Part shown: piece after piece, positions 24,813 to 32,025 of the stretch | How the letters are laid out: every line of letters starts with the position of its first letter | Position numbering within the stretch: the first letter of the stretch is position 1 | DNA from: Acidimicrobiaceae bacterium | GTDB lineage: Bacteria; Actinomycetota; Acidimicrobiia; Acidimicrobiales; RAAP-2 | Length of the DNA stretch: 64,000 nucleotides | Direction of reading: 5' to 3' | NCBI GenBank assembly: GCA_003158855.1 | Contig: PMLJ01000048.1 | Coordinates: forward strand, 66,594 to 130,593 | The notes under the pieces: model-generated | What the model saw: the letters and a program-made list of their open reading frames with translations, nothing else | The model's database searches: none | Told to the model about the DNA's origin: nothing | Made by a program: the position numbers and the translations under genes

Positions 24813-27017
24813 ATGAATAGCGACGTCGGACTTCCGCCCACCCCAACACCCTCTGACCGCCACGCGCCGGCGTCGCGCGAGCGGGTCAGCGCCTTTGCGC
24901 GCCTGGGCCACTGGACGGCGACCCGTCTGCGTCTGGTACTGCTCTCGTGGCTCGCCATTCTCGTGGTCTTCGGCATTTTCGCCCCGCAGGTCGAAACCGC
25001 CCTCTCCGGAGCGGGGTGGCAGGATTCGTCGAGCCAGTCGGTCCACGCGCGTGACATCATCCAGCACGATTTCTCGGGACTCGGCTCGGCGGCGCTCGAA
25101 GTGGTGGTGGTGGACCATCGCGGACCGATCGCCAGCGACCCCGCCGCGCTCGCGCTCATGAACAAAGCGGCAGCGCTGCTGCGCGCTGACGCGCACGTCT
25201 CGAAGGTCGTCATGCCCAGCGCCGGCACGTCCATCTCTCGAAACGGCCGCACCGCGATCATCACTGCGGGCTCGGCTGCGGGTACCAACGTCATGGTGAA
25301 GGCCGCCAACGACCTCGCCGGACCAATCCAGGATCTCTCGGGGTCGGGCGTGACCCTCACGCTCAGCGGCGACAGCGCGCTGTGGGCGGACTTCAACAAC
25401 GCCAACCGCTCGGCGATGCTGCGCTCGGAGATGCTGTCGTGGCCCGTGACCATGATCATCCTCGTGATTGCGTTCGGAAGTCTCGTCGCCGCCGGGCTGC
25501 CACTGCTGCTCACGATGGTGGGTTTGCTAGTCGCGGCGGGTGCGTTGGTGATGCTCACGCACGCGTTCCCCGTCTCGATCTGGGCACTCAACTTCGCGCT
25601 TATGTTCGCGCTCGCCCTCGGCATCGACTACGCGCTCTTCATCGTCGTCCGGTTCCGTTCGGCCCTGAAGCGTCGAGGCGCGACGCCGGGTGATCGCGAC
25701 GTGGTGATCGCCTCGGTCGCCGAGGCAATGGACACTGCGGGCAAGGCCGTGGCGTTCAGCGCGATCACCGTGCTGGCGTCCCTGGCGTCCATCCTCCTCG
25801 TGCCGAGCCCGGCCTTTCGCAGCATGGCGCTGGGCATCATGCTGTCAGTCGTGGCCGTACTCGCCGCGACGCTGACCCTGCTGCCGGCGGTGCTCGGTCG
25901 GCTCGGCATGCGGATAAGCAGCGGACAGGTGCGACTCTGGCGACGTCACCCCGATCCCGAGCACCCCGGTCGGCTCGACATCATGCTCCACTCGTGGGGG
26001 CGGACCATGTGGCGCCACCCGGCGTGGCTGGGTCTGGGCGCCCTCGCGGTATTACTGCTCGCCGCGTCACCGGTGATCGGACTTCGAACAAACATGCCCT
26101 CGATCACGATCATCCCTCCGAGCGCCAACGCCCGTGTTGGTTACGGCGAGGTGGCGTCGGCGTTCGGGGCCGGCGCCCCCGGCGCCCTGCAGGTACTCGT
26201 GCCCGCTGCGCACCAGAGCCAGGCGCTCGCCTCGCTCGCGACGACCAAGGGCGTCGCGGGCGTGTCGCCGGGGCCCACCAACGACGGCTGGAGCCTCGAC
26301 CAGGTCATCGCGACGACGGGTCCCTCGACGACCGCGACCGAGGCGACCATCGTGCGGGTGCGCTCCGTGCTACCGGCGGCATCGCTGGTCGGCGGGGCCG
26401 CCGCGGAGAACTACGACCTTCAGCAGTCGCTGTCGCACTACACCCCCATTGTCTTCGGAGTGCTCATCGCGCTCGGCTTCATCCTCCTGCTCATTGCGCT
26501 CGGAGCTCCGCTGATCGCGGCCGCGGGAGTGCTGCTCACCGCGTTGTCGGTCGCTGGCGCCTTTGGCGTCGCCCGACTGATCTTCCAGAACGGCGACCTC
26601 TCGGGCCTTCTGCACTTCCAGTCGCAGGGCTTCGTCGACGCGTGGGGACCCCTCTTCTTCGGTGCCATGGTCTTTGGCGTCGCGATGGACTACACGCTCT
26701 TCATGTTGTCAGCGGCGAAAGAGCACTACGAGACCCACGCGCACCCCGAACACGCGATGATCGGTTCAGTGCGCAGTTCGGGCCGCGTGGTCCTGTCGGC
26801 GGCCGCGGTGATGATCGCGGTCTTCTTGACCTTCGCGCTCTCGGGTCCCCTCGCCCCGAAAGAGATGGGCGTGATCCTCGCCGTCGCGGTCGCCCTCGAC
26901 GCGCTCGTGGTGCGACTCGTGCTGCTGCCGATCATCCTGCGCTACGGCCAACACCACAGCTGGCATCTGCCCAAGTGGCTGGGTCGATTCCTGCCCAAGG
27001 TCCGCTTCTCGCACTAG
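24813..27017 (+). CDS. MMPL/RND-family transporter
   Basis: Proton-driven membrane exporter of about 734 residues. It has the MMPL double layout: first helix (about 37-57), extracytoplasmic domain, five helices with the ALGIDYALFIVVRFR motif, then a second helix, second external domain and helices containing GVAMDYTLFMLSAAKEHYE. The two G-x-x-x-DY motifs supply the proton-relay Asp/Tyr pairs. The start is ATG 24813 or the GTG directly before it, preceded by GAGGAG; the frame back to 24663 crosses the operator. MMPL proteins export lipids or small toxic molecules; substrate unknown. Control by a CsoR-type site suggests induction with the thiol genes. Confidence 0.9.
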   Translation: MNSDVGLPPTPTPSDRHAPASRERVSAFARLGHWTATRLRLVLLSWLAILVVFGIFAPQVETALSGAGWQDSSSQSVHARDIIQHDFSGLGSAALEVVVVDHRGPIASDPAALALMNKAAALLRADAHVSKVVMPSAGTSISRNGRTAIITAGSAAGTNVMVKAANDLAGPIQDLSGSGVTLTLSGDSALWADFNNANRSAMLRSEMLSWPVTMIILVIAFGSLVAAGLPLLLTMVGLLVAAGALVMLTHAFPVSIWALNFALMFALALGIDYALFIVVRFRSALKRRGATPGDRDVVIASVAEAMDTAGKAVAFSAITVLASLASILLVPSPAFRSMALGIMLSVVAVLAATLTLLPAVLGRLGMRISSGQVRLWRRHPDPEHPGRLDIMLHSWGRTMWRHPAWLGLGALAVLLLAASPVIGLRTNMPSITIIPPSANARVGYGEVASAFGAGAPGALQVLVPAAHQSQALASLATTKGVAGVSPGPTNDGWSLDQVIATTGPSTTATEATIVRVRSVLPAASLVGGAAAENYDLQQSLSHYTPIVFGVLIALGFILLLIALGAPLIAAAGVLLTALSVAGAFGVARLIFQNGDLSGLLHFQSQGFVDAWGPLFFGAMVFGVAMDYTLFMLSAAKEHYETHAHPEHAMIGSVRSSGRVVLSAAAVMIAVFLTFALSGPLAPKEMGVILAVAVALDALVVRLVLLPIILRYGQHHSWHLPKWLGRFLPKVRFSH

Positions 27018-27024
27018 ACCTCCC

Positions 27025-27059
27025 TCCCAGAGCACCGACCACACTTTGGCGCTCTGGGA
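27025..27059 (+). terminator. Hairpin after the MMPL gene
   Basis: TCCCAGAGC (27025-27033) and GCTCTGGGA (27051-27059) form a perfect 9 bp stem with a 17 nt loop, 8 bp after the MMPL stop. No U-tract follows, so termination may be partial or Rho-assisted. Confidence 0.5.
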
Positions 27060-27151
27060 CGCAGAGCGATCAAGTGACAATGCGTGGGTCTGTTGATTAG
27101 GGCATACGAACCAGCCGAGCGCGAGTGTCCGCTCGACAATGACCCCGGCCT

Positions 27152-27457
27152 TCACTTCGCTTCGGGACCGGGCGCCTGGCGCTCGAGTTCGCGCTTCACC
27201 TCACGCGGCGTCGGGTTGCGCATGGCGGTTGCCCCGACGACCACCGTGGGAACCGTCTCGTCGCCCCCGTTGACGGACCGCACGAACGCGGCGGCGCTCG
27301 GATCGCTCCAGATGTTCAACTCTTCGCTCGCCACGTTCATTCGCCGAAGGCCCATCCGCAGACGTATGCAGTAGGGGCAACCCGGGCGCCAGTAGACGAC
27401 GACCGCTGGGGGCCCTGCGCTCTGTGCGCCGTCGCCATTCACTTGGCCGCTCATCAT
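27152..27457 (-). CDS. Glutaredoxin / mycoredoxin-like protein
   Basis: Thiol-disulfide oxidoreductase of about 101 residues with the glutaredoxin active site CPYC (C27 and C30) in VVVYWRPGCPYCIRLRM and the cis-proline ETVPTVVV segment. In actinobacteria such proteins (mycoredoxins) reduce mixed disulfides of mycothiol. The start is ATG 27457, overlapping the methyltransferase stop (ATGA). It is the last gene of the Cys-rich-methyltransferase-glutaredoxin unit that is divergent from thioredoxin. Confidence 0.88.
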   Translation of the reverse strand: MMSGQVNGDGAQSAGPPAVVVYWRPGCPYCIRLRMGLRRMNVASEELNIWSDPSAAAFVRSVNGGDETVPTVVVGATAMRNPTPREVKRELERQAPGPEAK

Positions 27458-28242
27458 GCGTCGCGTGGCGCGACGTCCCACCAGATCGTGGTCAGTTCTC
27501 GGGCCGCCGGCGCCTGGTGCGACGTGAGAAAGTCACGGACCTCGTCCTCGCGCGACTCGGGCAGGCAAAGGCGGATGCGCATGAAATGCGCCGCCTGATC
27601 GAGGTTCTGCTCGACCCGCATCCGACCCCTCCATTGTTCGCGATGCGCGTCGATGTTGAGCTCGTGAAGGACGTCGAGCAGGTCCGATGGCGTCGGACCT
27701 TCGGGACGCTCGAGTTCCCAGAAATGGCGCCACGCCTCGGACATCGACGCGAGCGGATGGTGATCGGGCATCTCGACGACCACGCGGGCCCTCGCGTGGT
27801 CATCCAGGGCTCGAAGAAACGGGACGATGTCGGCGACGTTGTAGACGACGTGGTGCGCGGTCACGACGTCCGCCTCGGGGGTCCGGTCCGCGACCGACGG
27901 CCAGAAGCCCTCGACAGCCTCGCAGGTGACCCCACGCCTGGCGGCGTTCGCGCTGAACATCACCAACATCTCCGGCTGGTGGTCGACGCCGATCACGTGG
28001 GCCGCCGGAGGAGTCAGGGCGAAGGCCGCGATGCCACCTCCGCAGCCCACGTCGAGAACCGTGGCGCCCGGCGACAGGACTTCGCGCGCGCGATCGTGCG
28101 ATGGCGACGGTGGAATCTGGTCGGGAACTTCGAACAGCACGGGCGGGTGAATCCACGGGCTTTGCGGTGCCGAGTTCACAATCTCGTCGGGCAGCGCCCA
28201 CGCGTCGAGTGCCTGGCGCCAGTTCTGGGCGGCCGAGGTCAC
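27454..28242 (-). CDS. Class I SAM-dependent methyltransferase
   Basis: 262-residue methyltransferase with motif I VLDVGCGGGIAAFAL (about 62-76), an acidic loop GVDHQPEML and motif II-like ADVVTAHHVVYNV. The substrate cannot be read from the sequence. It starts at GTG 28242, overlapping the Cys-rich gene stop (GTGA), and overlaps glutaredoxin at the other end, so all three genes are translationally coupled. Its place among thiol genes suggests a small thiol or a detoxification substrate, which is inference only. Confidence 0.85.
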   Translation of the reverse strand: MTSAAQNWRQALDAWALPDEIVNSAPQSPWIHPPVLFEVPDQIPPSPSHDRAREVLSPGATVLDVGCGGGIAAFALTPPAAHVIGVDHQPEMLVMFSANAARRGVTCEAVEGFWPSVADRTPEADVVTAHHVVYNVADIVPFLRALDDHARARVVVEMPDHHPLASMSEAWRHFWELERPEGPTPSDLLDVLHELNIDAHREQWRGRMRVEQNLDQAAHFMRIRLCLPESREDEVRDFLTSHQAPAARELTTIWWDVAPRDA

Positions 28243-28427
28243 GGTCGGCGTCCTAGAAGACGAGCGACGGAGCCCTCAGTCGAATCCGAATTCGACGATG
28301 CGGCGAAGTCCTGATCGCACGTGCACCGCTCATCCTTCGGCACGCCATCGAGCGCCTGCTCGATATGACTCCCACATCCGCTCCACGTCGGCCTGCCGCA
28401 CGTCTCGCACGTCACTTGATGACACAT
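28239..28427 (-). CDS. Small Cys-rich protein, copy 2 (62 aa)
   Basis: Paralogue of the gene at 21879-22052. Starts MCHQVTCETCGRPTW, then SGCGSHIEQALDGVP, then ERCTCDQ; the tail is Ser/Asp-rich. It has six cysteines in CxxC, GCG and CTC arrangement. Starting at ATG 28427 it is preceded by AAGGAGAGAGGTAAGG; the longer frame to 28541 runs into the leader. It is first gene of a three-gene unit ending in glutaredoxin. The family is known only as hypothetical proteins of actinobacteria as far as I recall. Confidence 0.87.
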   Translation of the reverse strand: MCHQVTCETCGRPTWSGCGSHIEQALDGVPKDERCTCDQDFAASSNSDSTEGSVARLLGRRP

Positions 28428-28579
28428 TGTCCTTACCTCTCTCCTTGTCCATTCTTCTCGAACTGAGCGAGCCAGCGGAACCTCACCGACTGCATTCGAT
28501 GTTGGTGCCTTCCACGCTGGCACCGCGCGCTTTCTGAGCAACGCGCCACCATCGGTGGCGCAACCACCCTTCGCCCTGT

Positions 28580-28600
28580 AGTATATACCCCTAGGGGTAT
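28580..28600. promoter_or_regulatory. CsoR/CstR-type operator, site 3, in divergent promoter
   Basis: ATACCCCTAGGGGTAT (28585-28600) is a perfect 16 bp palindrome between the Cys-rich gene (minus) and thioredoxin (plus). On the minus strand a -10 TATACT (28580-28585) abuts it, as at sites 1 and 4; the matching -35 is poor. One site could control both directions. Confidence 0.8.
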
Positions 28601-28636
28601 CTGCTCGACGGCGTCAGCGGAACCAGAGGAGGAGCC

Positions 28637-29008
28637 ATGGCAACTACACAAATGACAGAGCAGAACTTCGAGGAGATCGTCGCGTCCAACGAAATCGTGC
28701 TCATCGACTTCTGGGCGGCCTGGTGCGGCCCGTGCCGGTCATTCGCGCCGACCTACGAGAAGGTCGCAGGAAAGTACCCCGACATCGTGTTCGCCAAAGT
28801 CGACACCGAAGTCGAGCAGGGTCTGGCGGCGACGTTCAACATCATGTCGATCCCCACGCTGATGATCATCCGCGAAAACGTAGTGATCTTCAGCCAGGCG
28901 GGCGCCTTGCCCGAGCGCGCTCTGGACGAACTCGTGGAGAAGGTGCGCGACCTCGACATGCAAGAGGTCCACCGTCAGGTGCTCGAACAGCAGAACGCCA
29001 ACTCCTAG
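28637..29008 (+). CDS. Thioredoxin
   Basis: 123-residue thioredoxin fold with the WCGPC active site (C30, C33) in LIDFWAAWCGPCRSFAP and the cis-proline SIPTLMI. It reduces protein disulfides or persulfides in the cytoplasm. The C-terminal extension after the fold (about residues 105-123) is short and polar. ATG 28637 is preceded by AGGAGGAG. It is transcribed away from site 3, so control by the CsoR-family repressor is likely. I give no gene number because several trx paralogues usually exist. Confidence 0.94.
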   Translation: MATTQMTEQNFEEIVASNEIVLIDFWAAWCGPCRSFAPTYEKVAGKYPDIVFAKVDTEVEQGLAATFNIMSIPTLMIIRENVVIFSQAGALPERALDELVEKVRDLDMQEVHRQVLEQQNANS

Positions 29009-29056
29009 GCTGTTTCGCGTTCGTCTCCCCGCTCACTGACATCGCACGATCTGAAC

Positions 29057-29581
29057 TCACTCCCACTCGTCGACGCGGAACCCCAGTTGAGCGGGCGTCG
29101 CTCGGGTGAGCACCAGCAGCAGCGTGATCATCACGACGTGCACGCCGGTACACCACAGACAGATGTGGCCAATGATCAGCACTTCGGCAGTAATGAGCCA
29201 AAGGACGAAGATCACGCCGGCAACCGCGAGTAACGAGCGCGTAAGCGCCAGCCATCGCTCGCTGCGTCGCCAGACCCGTGGCCAGACGAGGATGCTCATG
29301 ACGACGAAGAAACCGAGCCCGAGCAGCGCGACGGGGATTCCCAGCACGCGTGACTGGGGTGACGTCGTGACCGCGGTGCAGCTGAGTTCACCACTCCCCG
29401 AGCACGCGAGGATCGTCGCCTCCGTGAAGTGTGCAATCGTCATGTACGTCGACAGGCCCACACCAACCAGGCTCAGCGCGAACGCCGCCATGCCGACCCA
29501 GCGCGTCGCTGGCGTCAAAGGAGAGCTGGCGACCGGGGTGGACTCGTCAAGGGAATCGGCGCCGCCGGGCTGAAGCCTCAA
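29057..29581 (-). CDS. Vitamin K epoxide reductase (VKOR) family protein
   Basis: Integral membrane disulfide-forming enzyme of about 174 residues with four hydrophobic helices. Loop cysteines lie in LACSGSGELSCTAV, and the redox motif CLWC sits in the last helix (IGHICLWCTGVHV). Bacterial VKOR reoxidises DsbA-like proteins and passes electrons to quinone. The start assigned is TTG 29581; the true start may be slightly later. It follows the small basic protein by 58 bp and probably shares the sqr transcript. Confidence 0.87.
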   Translation of the reverse strand: MRLQPGGADSLDESTPVASSPLTPATRWVGMAAFALSLVGVGLSTYMTIAHFTEATILACSGSGELSCTAVTTSPQSRVLGIPVALLGLGFFVVMSILVWPRVWRRSERWLALTRSLLAVAGVIFVLWLITAEVLIIGHICLWCTGVHVVMITLLLVLTRATPAQLGFRVDEWE

Positions 29582-29639
29582 CTGACCTGTTCCCTCTGTG
29601 GTCGCGCCACGACCGACATTCCTTGCGGCCGTTCGGGCA

Positions 29640-29810
29640 TCAGTGGTGCGCCCTCGTCACCATCTTCATCATTCGAAAATTGAACGCGATGAACCGCGTT
29701 GCCTGATAGCCGAGGCTCTTTCGACGCCGGAGCGTCTTCACTGTGGGCAAAGGTGCCTCAGCGATGCTGCGATCCACGTCACTCATCTGTTCCATCTTTT
29801 CGATCTCCAT
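29640..29810 (-). CDS. Small basic protein (48-56 aa)
   Basis: Short ORF between sqr and VKOR. From ATG 29786 it reads MSDVDRSIAEAPLPTVKTLR and ends NFRMMKMVTRAHH before TGA 29640-29642. Two further in-frame ATGs lie at 29795 and 29810; 29795 has the better spaced GGAG. It is basic, with an amphipathic C-terminal stretch FIAFNFRMMKMV. Similar short proteins ending in a basic His-His tail occur in actinobacteria as hypothetical proteins, by my recollection. It starts 18 bp after the sqr stop, so it is likely cotranscribed. Function unknown. Confidence 0.65.
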   Translation of the reverse strand: MEIEKMEQMSDVDRSIAEAPLPTVKTLRRRKSLGYQATRFIAFNFRMMKMVTRAHH

Positions 29811-29828
29811 CTCTCACGTCAATACTGA

Positions 29829-31286
29829 TCATTCGGGGATAACGAACCAACCGAAGCGGGCCTTCGCCTTGTAGATAAACAAGTAGTGCAGGAGCAACTT
29901 CGTCCAGTGCCCGCTGAGCCCGATCTCTCCCGAGGTCTGGGTGAGGTCGCGACCGGAGCCCGGAAAGCGACGCCGGTCGGGGATGATCGGATACATGGTG
30001 ATTGCGGCGGCGCTCCCCTTGCGAAGTCCGGTTCCCGCCGACGCGATGCACGCGGCACCCATGGCCGCCATCGAGGCCGTGCGCAACGTCGCCTGGTCCC
30101 CGCGTCGTATCCGGTCCGCGATCGAGAGCGCTACGGTGCGTCCTATGACGCCCGAGGGCATACCCGTGCGCGGAGGCGCGGGTGAGATGACAGTGCCATT
30201 CGGGCTCTTCCTCGGTTCCGAGATGGCGTGAGGCGGCGCGAAGGCGATCCCGACGCCGAAGATATTCGCGTAGCGCGGACACTGGTAAGTCTTCGGCCAG
30301 TCCTCGGGGGCCCACTGCTCAAAGGGCTTAGTCTCGTAGTCCGCGTCGACCCTGAGGAACCCGTTGGGAGCGAAGAGGTCCTCGGTGATGTCTTCGCCGT
30401 TGCTCGCATAGGCCTTCATGTCGACACCGCGAAACGGCGGCAGGAGCATGGCAAAGTCGAAGTCGAGCGTGTGGCGCGAGCCGTCGAGCTCCTCGTAATG
30501 GATCACGCCCGGATCGACCTTCTCCACGTGGGCGCGCAGTATCGCGCGCACCCCGCGCTCGCGAAACAGTGATTCGGTCCAGAGTTTGCTGCTCGTCTCA
30601 AAGCCGTTCTGGGCGAAGATCATCCCGCCGACGCCCAGGTCCCCGAGGTCGTACTCGTTGGACAGATAGACCACGTCGGCGCGTTCGCGCACGCCGCGCT
30701 CCCTGAGTTCGTGCTCAACGTTGAAGGTGTACTCGAAGGCCGCCCCCTCGCACGTGCAGGTCCCGTGACCCACGCCGATGACGAGCGTCTTTCGCTCGCC
30801 GGCCTTCAGTGCCTCGATGATCGTCTCAAGCGCGGCGGCCGACTGCTCGGCGTGTCCCGCGGTGCAGACCGACCAGGAGTTGGCGTCGGGCCCAAGCCCA
30901 GGGGTGGCCGCAAAGTTCAGTTTTGGTCCGGTCGCGACGATGAGGTAGTCGTAAGTGAGCTGCTCCTCTTCACCTACCCTGGTCGGATCGGTGTAGACGA
31001 TGTCGACGAAGCCTTGGGGATTGTCAGGGCTGCCCTCGGGGTGGATCGCCACGGCCTTGGCCTGGCGAAACCCGATGTGCTTGCGCTTGTAGATCGGCGC
31101 CAGAGGAAAGGTCACCTGGTCCTTGGTCATCTTGCCGACCCCGACCCAGATATTCGAAGGTATCCAGTTCCAATTGGAGTTGGGCGACACGACGATGATC
31201 TCGGCCTTACTCTTCAGTTGACGCTGCAGGTGTAGTGCCGCGGTGTGACCCGAAATACCGGCACCGAGGATTACGACGCGAGCCAT
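29829..31286 (-). CDS. sqr: Sulfide:quinone oxidoreductase family flavoprotein
   Basis: Membrane-associated flavoprotein predicted to oxidise sulfide and pass electrons to quinone, forming polysulfide or persulfide. The 485-residue product begins RVVILGAGISGHTAALHL (FAD motif), carries VVATGPK-type central residues (LIVATGPKLNF), the cysteine-bearing GVGHGTCTCEGAAFEY, a later cysteine in YQCPRYANIFGVG, and a C-terminal amphipathic stretch with LLLHYLFIYKAK. The subtype (III-like) is a guess. ATG 31286 has GGGGAGG upstream; the frame continuing to 31610 would cross the promoter. It is divergent from the second csoR. Confidence 0.85.
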   Translation of the reverse strand: MARVVILGAGISGHTAALHLQRQLKSKAEIIVVSPNSNWNWIPSNIWVGVGKMTKDQVTFPLAPIYKRKHIGFRQAKAVAIHPEGSPDNPQGFVDIVYTDPTRVGEEEQLTYDYLIVATGPKLNFAATPGLGPDANSWSVCTAGHAEQSAAALETIIEALKAGERKTLVIGVGHGTCTCEGAAFEYTFNVEHELRERGVRERADVVYLSNEYDLGDLGVGGMIFAQNGFETSSKLWTESLFRERGVRAILRAHVEKVDPGVIHYEELDGSRHTLDFDFAMLLPPFRGVDMKAYASNGEDITEDLFAPNGFLRVDADYETKPFEQWAPEDWPKTYQCPRYANIFGVGIAFAPPHAISEPRKSPNGTVISPAPPRTGMPSGVIGRTVALSIADRIRRGDQATLRTASMAAMGAACIASAGTGLRKGSAAAITMYPIIPDRRRFPGSGRDLTQTSGEIGLSGHWTKLLLHYLFIYKAKARFGWFVIPE

Positions 31287-31433
31287 GGCAACCTCCCCGC
31301 CTTCATTGCGGCCTGGCGCCCCGCGAGAACCCCTGTGACACGGTGCCGAGACTCTGATCTGACCAAGTTCATTGACTCCCCATTTCCGATGCAACCGCCG
31401 GACCGACGTGTAACCACCCCTGTAACCACCTGT

Positions 31434-31462
31434 AGTATATACCCGTAGGGGTATTTCTTCAA
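31434..31462 (-). promoter_or_regulatory. sqr promoter with CsoR/CstR-type operator, site 4
   Basis: Minus strand: -35 TTGAAG (31457-31462), a 17 bp spacer and -10 TATACT (31434-31439). The operator ATACCCCTACGGGTAT (31439-31454) fills the spacer, the same geometry as site 1. The second csoR begins 76 bp away on the plus strand and may also be controlled from here. Confidence 0.8.
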
Positions 31463-31529
31463 TTTGAAGCAAGTGATTCGACAGAATCTCGGTGATACTG
31501 AAACGAACTAGATCAGCCAAGGAGAACTC

Positions 31530-31817
31530 ATGGCCACCAAGAAGACCCCGCATGTCCTCCAGGACCAGTCGCAACTTGAGAAGATCACCAAGCGCGTCAA
31601 GCGCGCGCACGGTCAGATGGGGGCCATCGTGCGAATGCTCGAAGAAGGTCGCAGCTGCGAGGACATCGTCACCCAGATGGCGGCGGTCGCCAAAGCCGTG
31701 AACACCGCCGCGTTCACGCTCATTTCAGCGAACTTGAAGGAATGTCTCGTCGATCCCGAGAACGACACCGATGAGATCGTGACCCGATTGCAGAAACTGT
31801 TCCTGAGCCTCGCCTAG
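31530..31817 (+). CDS. CsoR/FrmR-family repressor, CstR-like (copy 2)
   Basis: 95-residue repressor, close paralogue of the protein at 23753-24037 (shared KRAHGQ, EGxSCE-IVTQMAAV-KAVNTAAF-LIS). Cysteines are C43 and C72; the position of the copper-ligand histidine is N68. A persulfide or related thiol signal is therefore more likely than Cu(I). ATG 31530 is preceded by AAGGAG. It is divergent from sqr across operator site 4. Which paralogue acts at which site cannot be read from sequence. Confidence 0.9.
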   Translation: MATKKTPHVLQDQSQLEKITKRVKRAHGQMGAIVRMLEEGRSCEDIVTQMAAVAKAVNTAAFTLISANLKECLVDPENDTDEIVTRLQKLFLSLA

Positions 31818-32025
31818 CGGGCCCTCGTCCGAAATTCAGCACACCACGACCGCCGGTCGCCTCGTCGTCCTTTGCTCGTGCGGGCTCGGGGGGCCCGGGT
31901 GCCGCAAAGCCCAGCGCCCGATCGCCCGCCGAAACACCAATATCCCGATCTCGGCGGCGCGACGAATCACGCAGGTGGCCGTGACACCGGCGTGGAAGGG
32001 TACAAACTCGAAACTCGAGTGAGGG

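Noticed and set aside
24427-24820. Short plus-strand frames before the MMPL gene
   Set aside because: No domain, no convincing start site, and they overlap operator site 2.
31287-31610. N-terminal extension of the sqr product to 593 residues
   Set aside because: It would cross the predicted promoter and operator. ATG 31286 has a strong ribosome binding site and starts exactly at the FAD motif.
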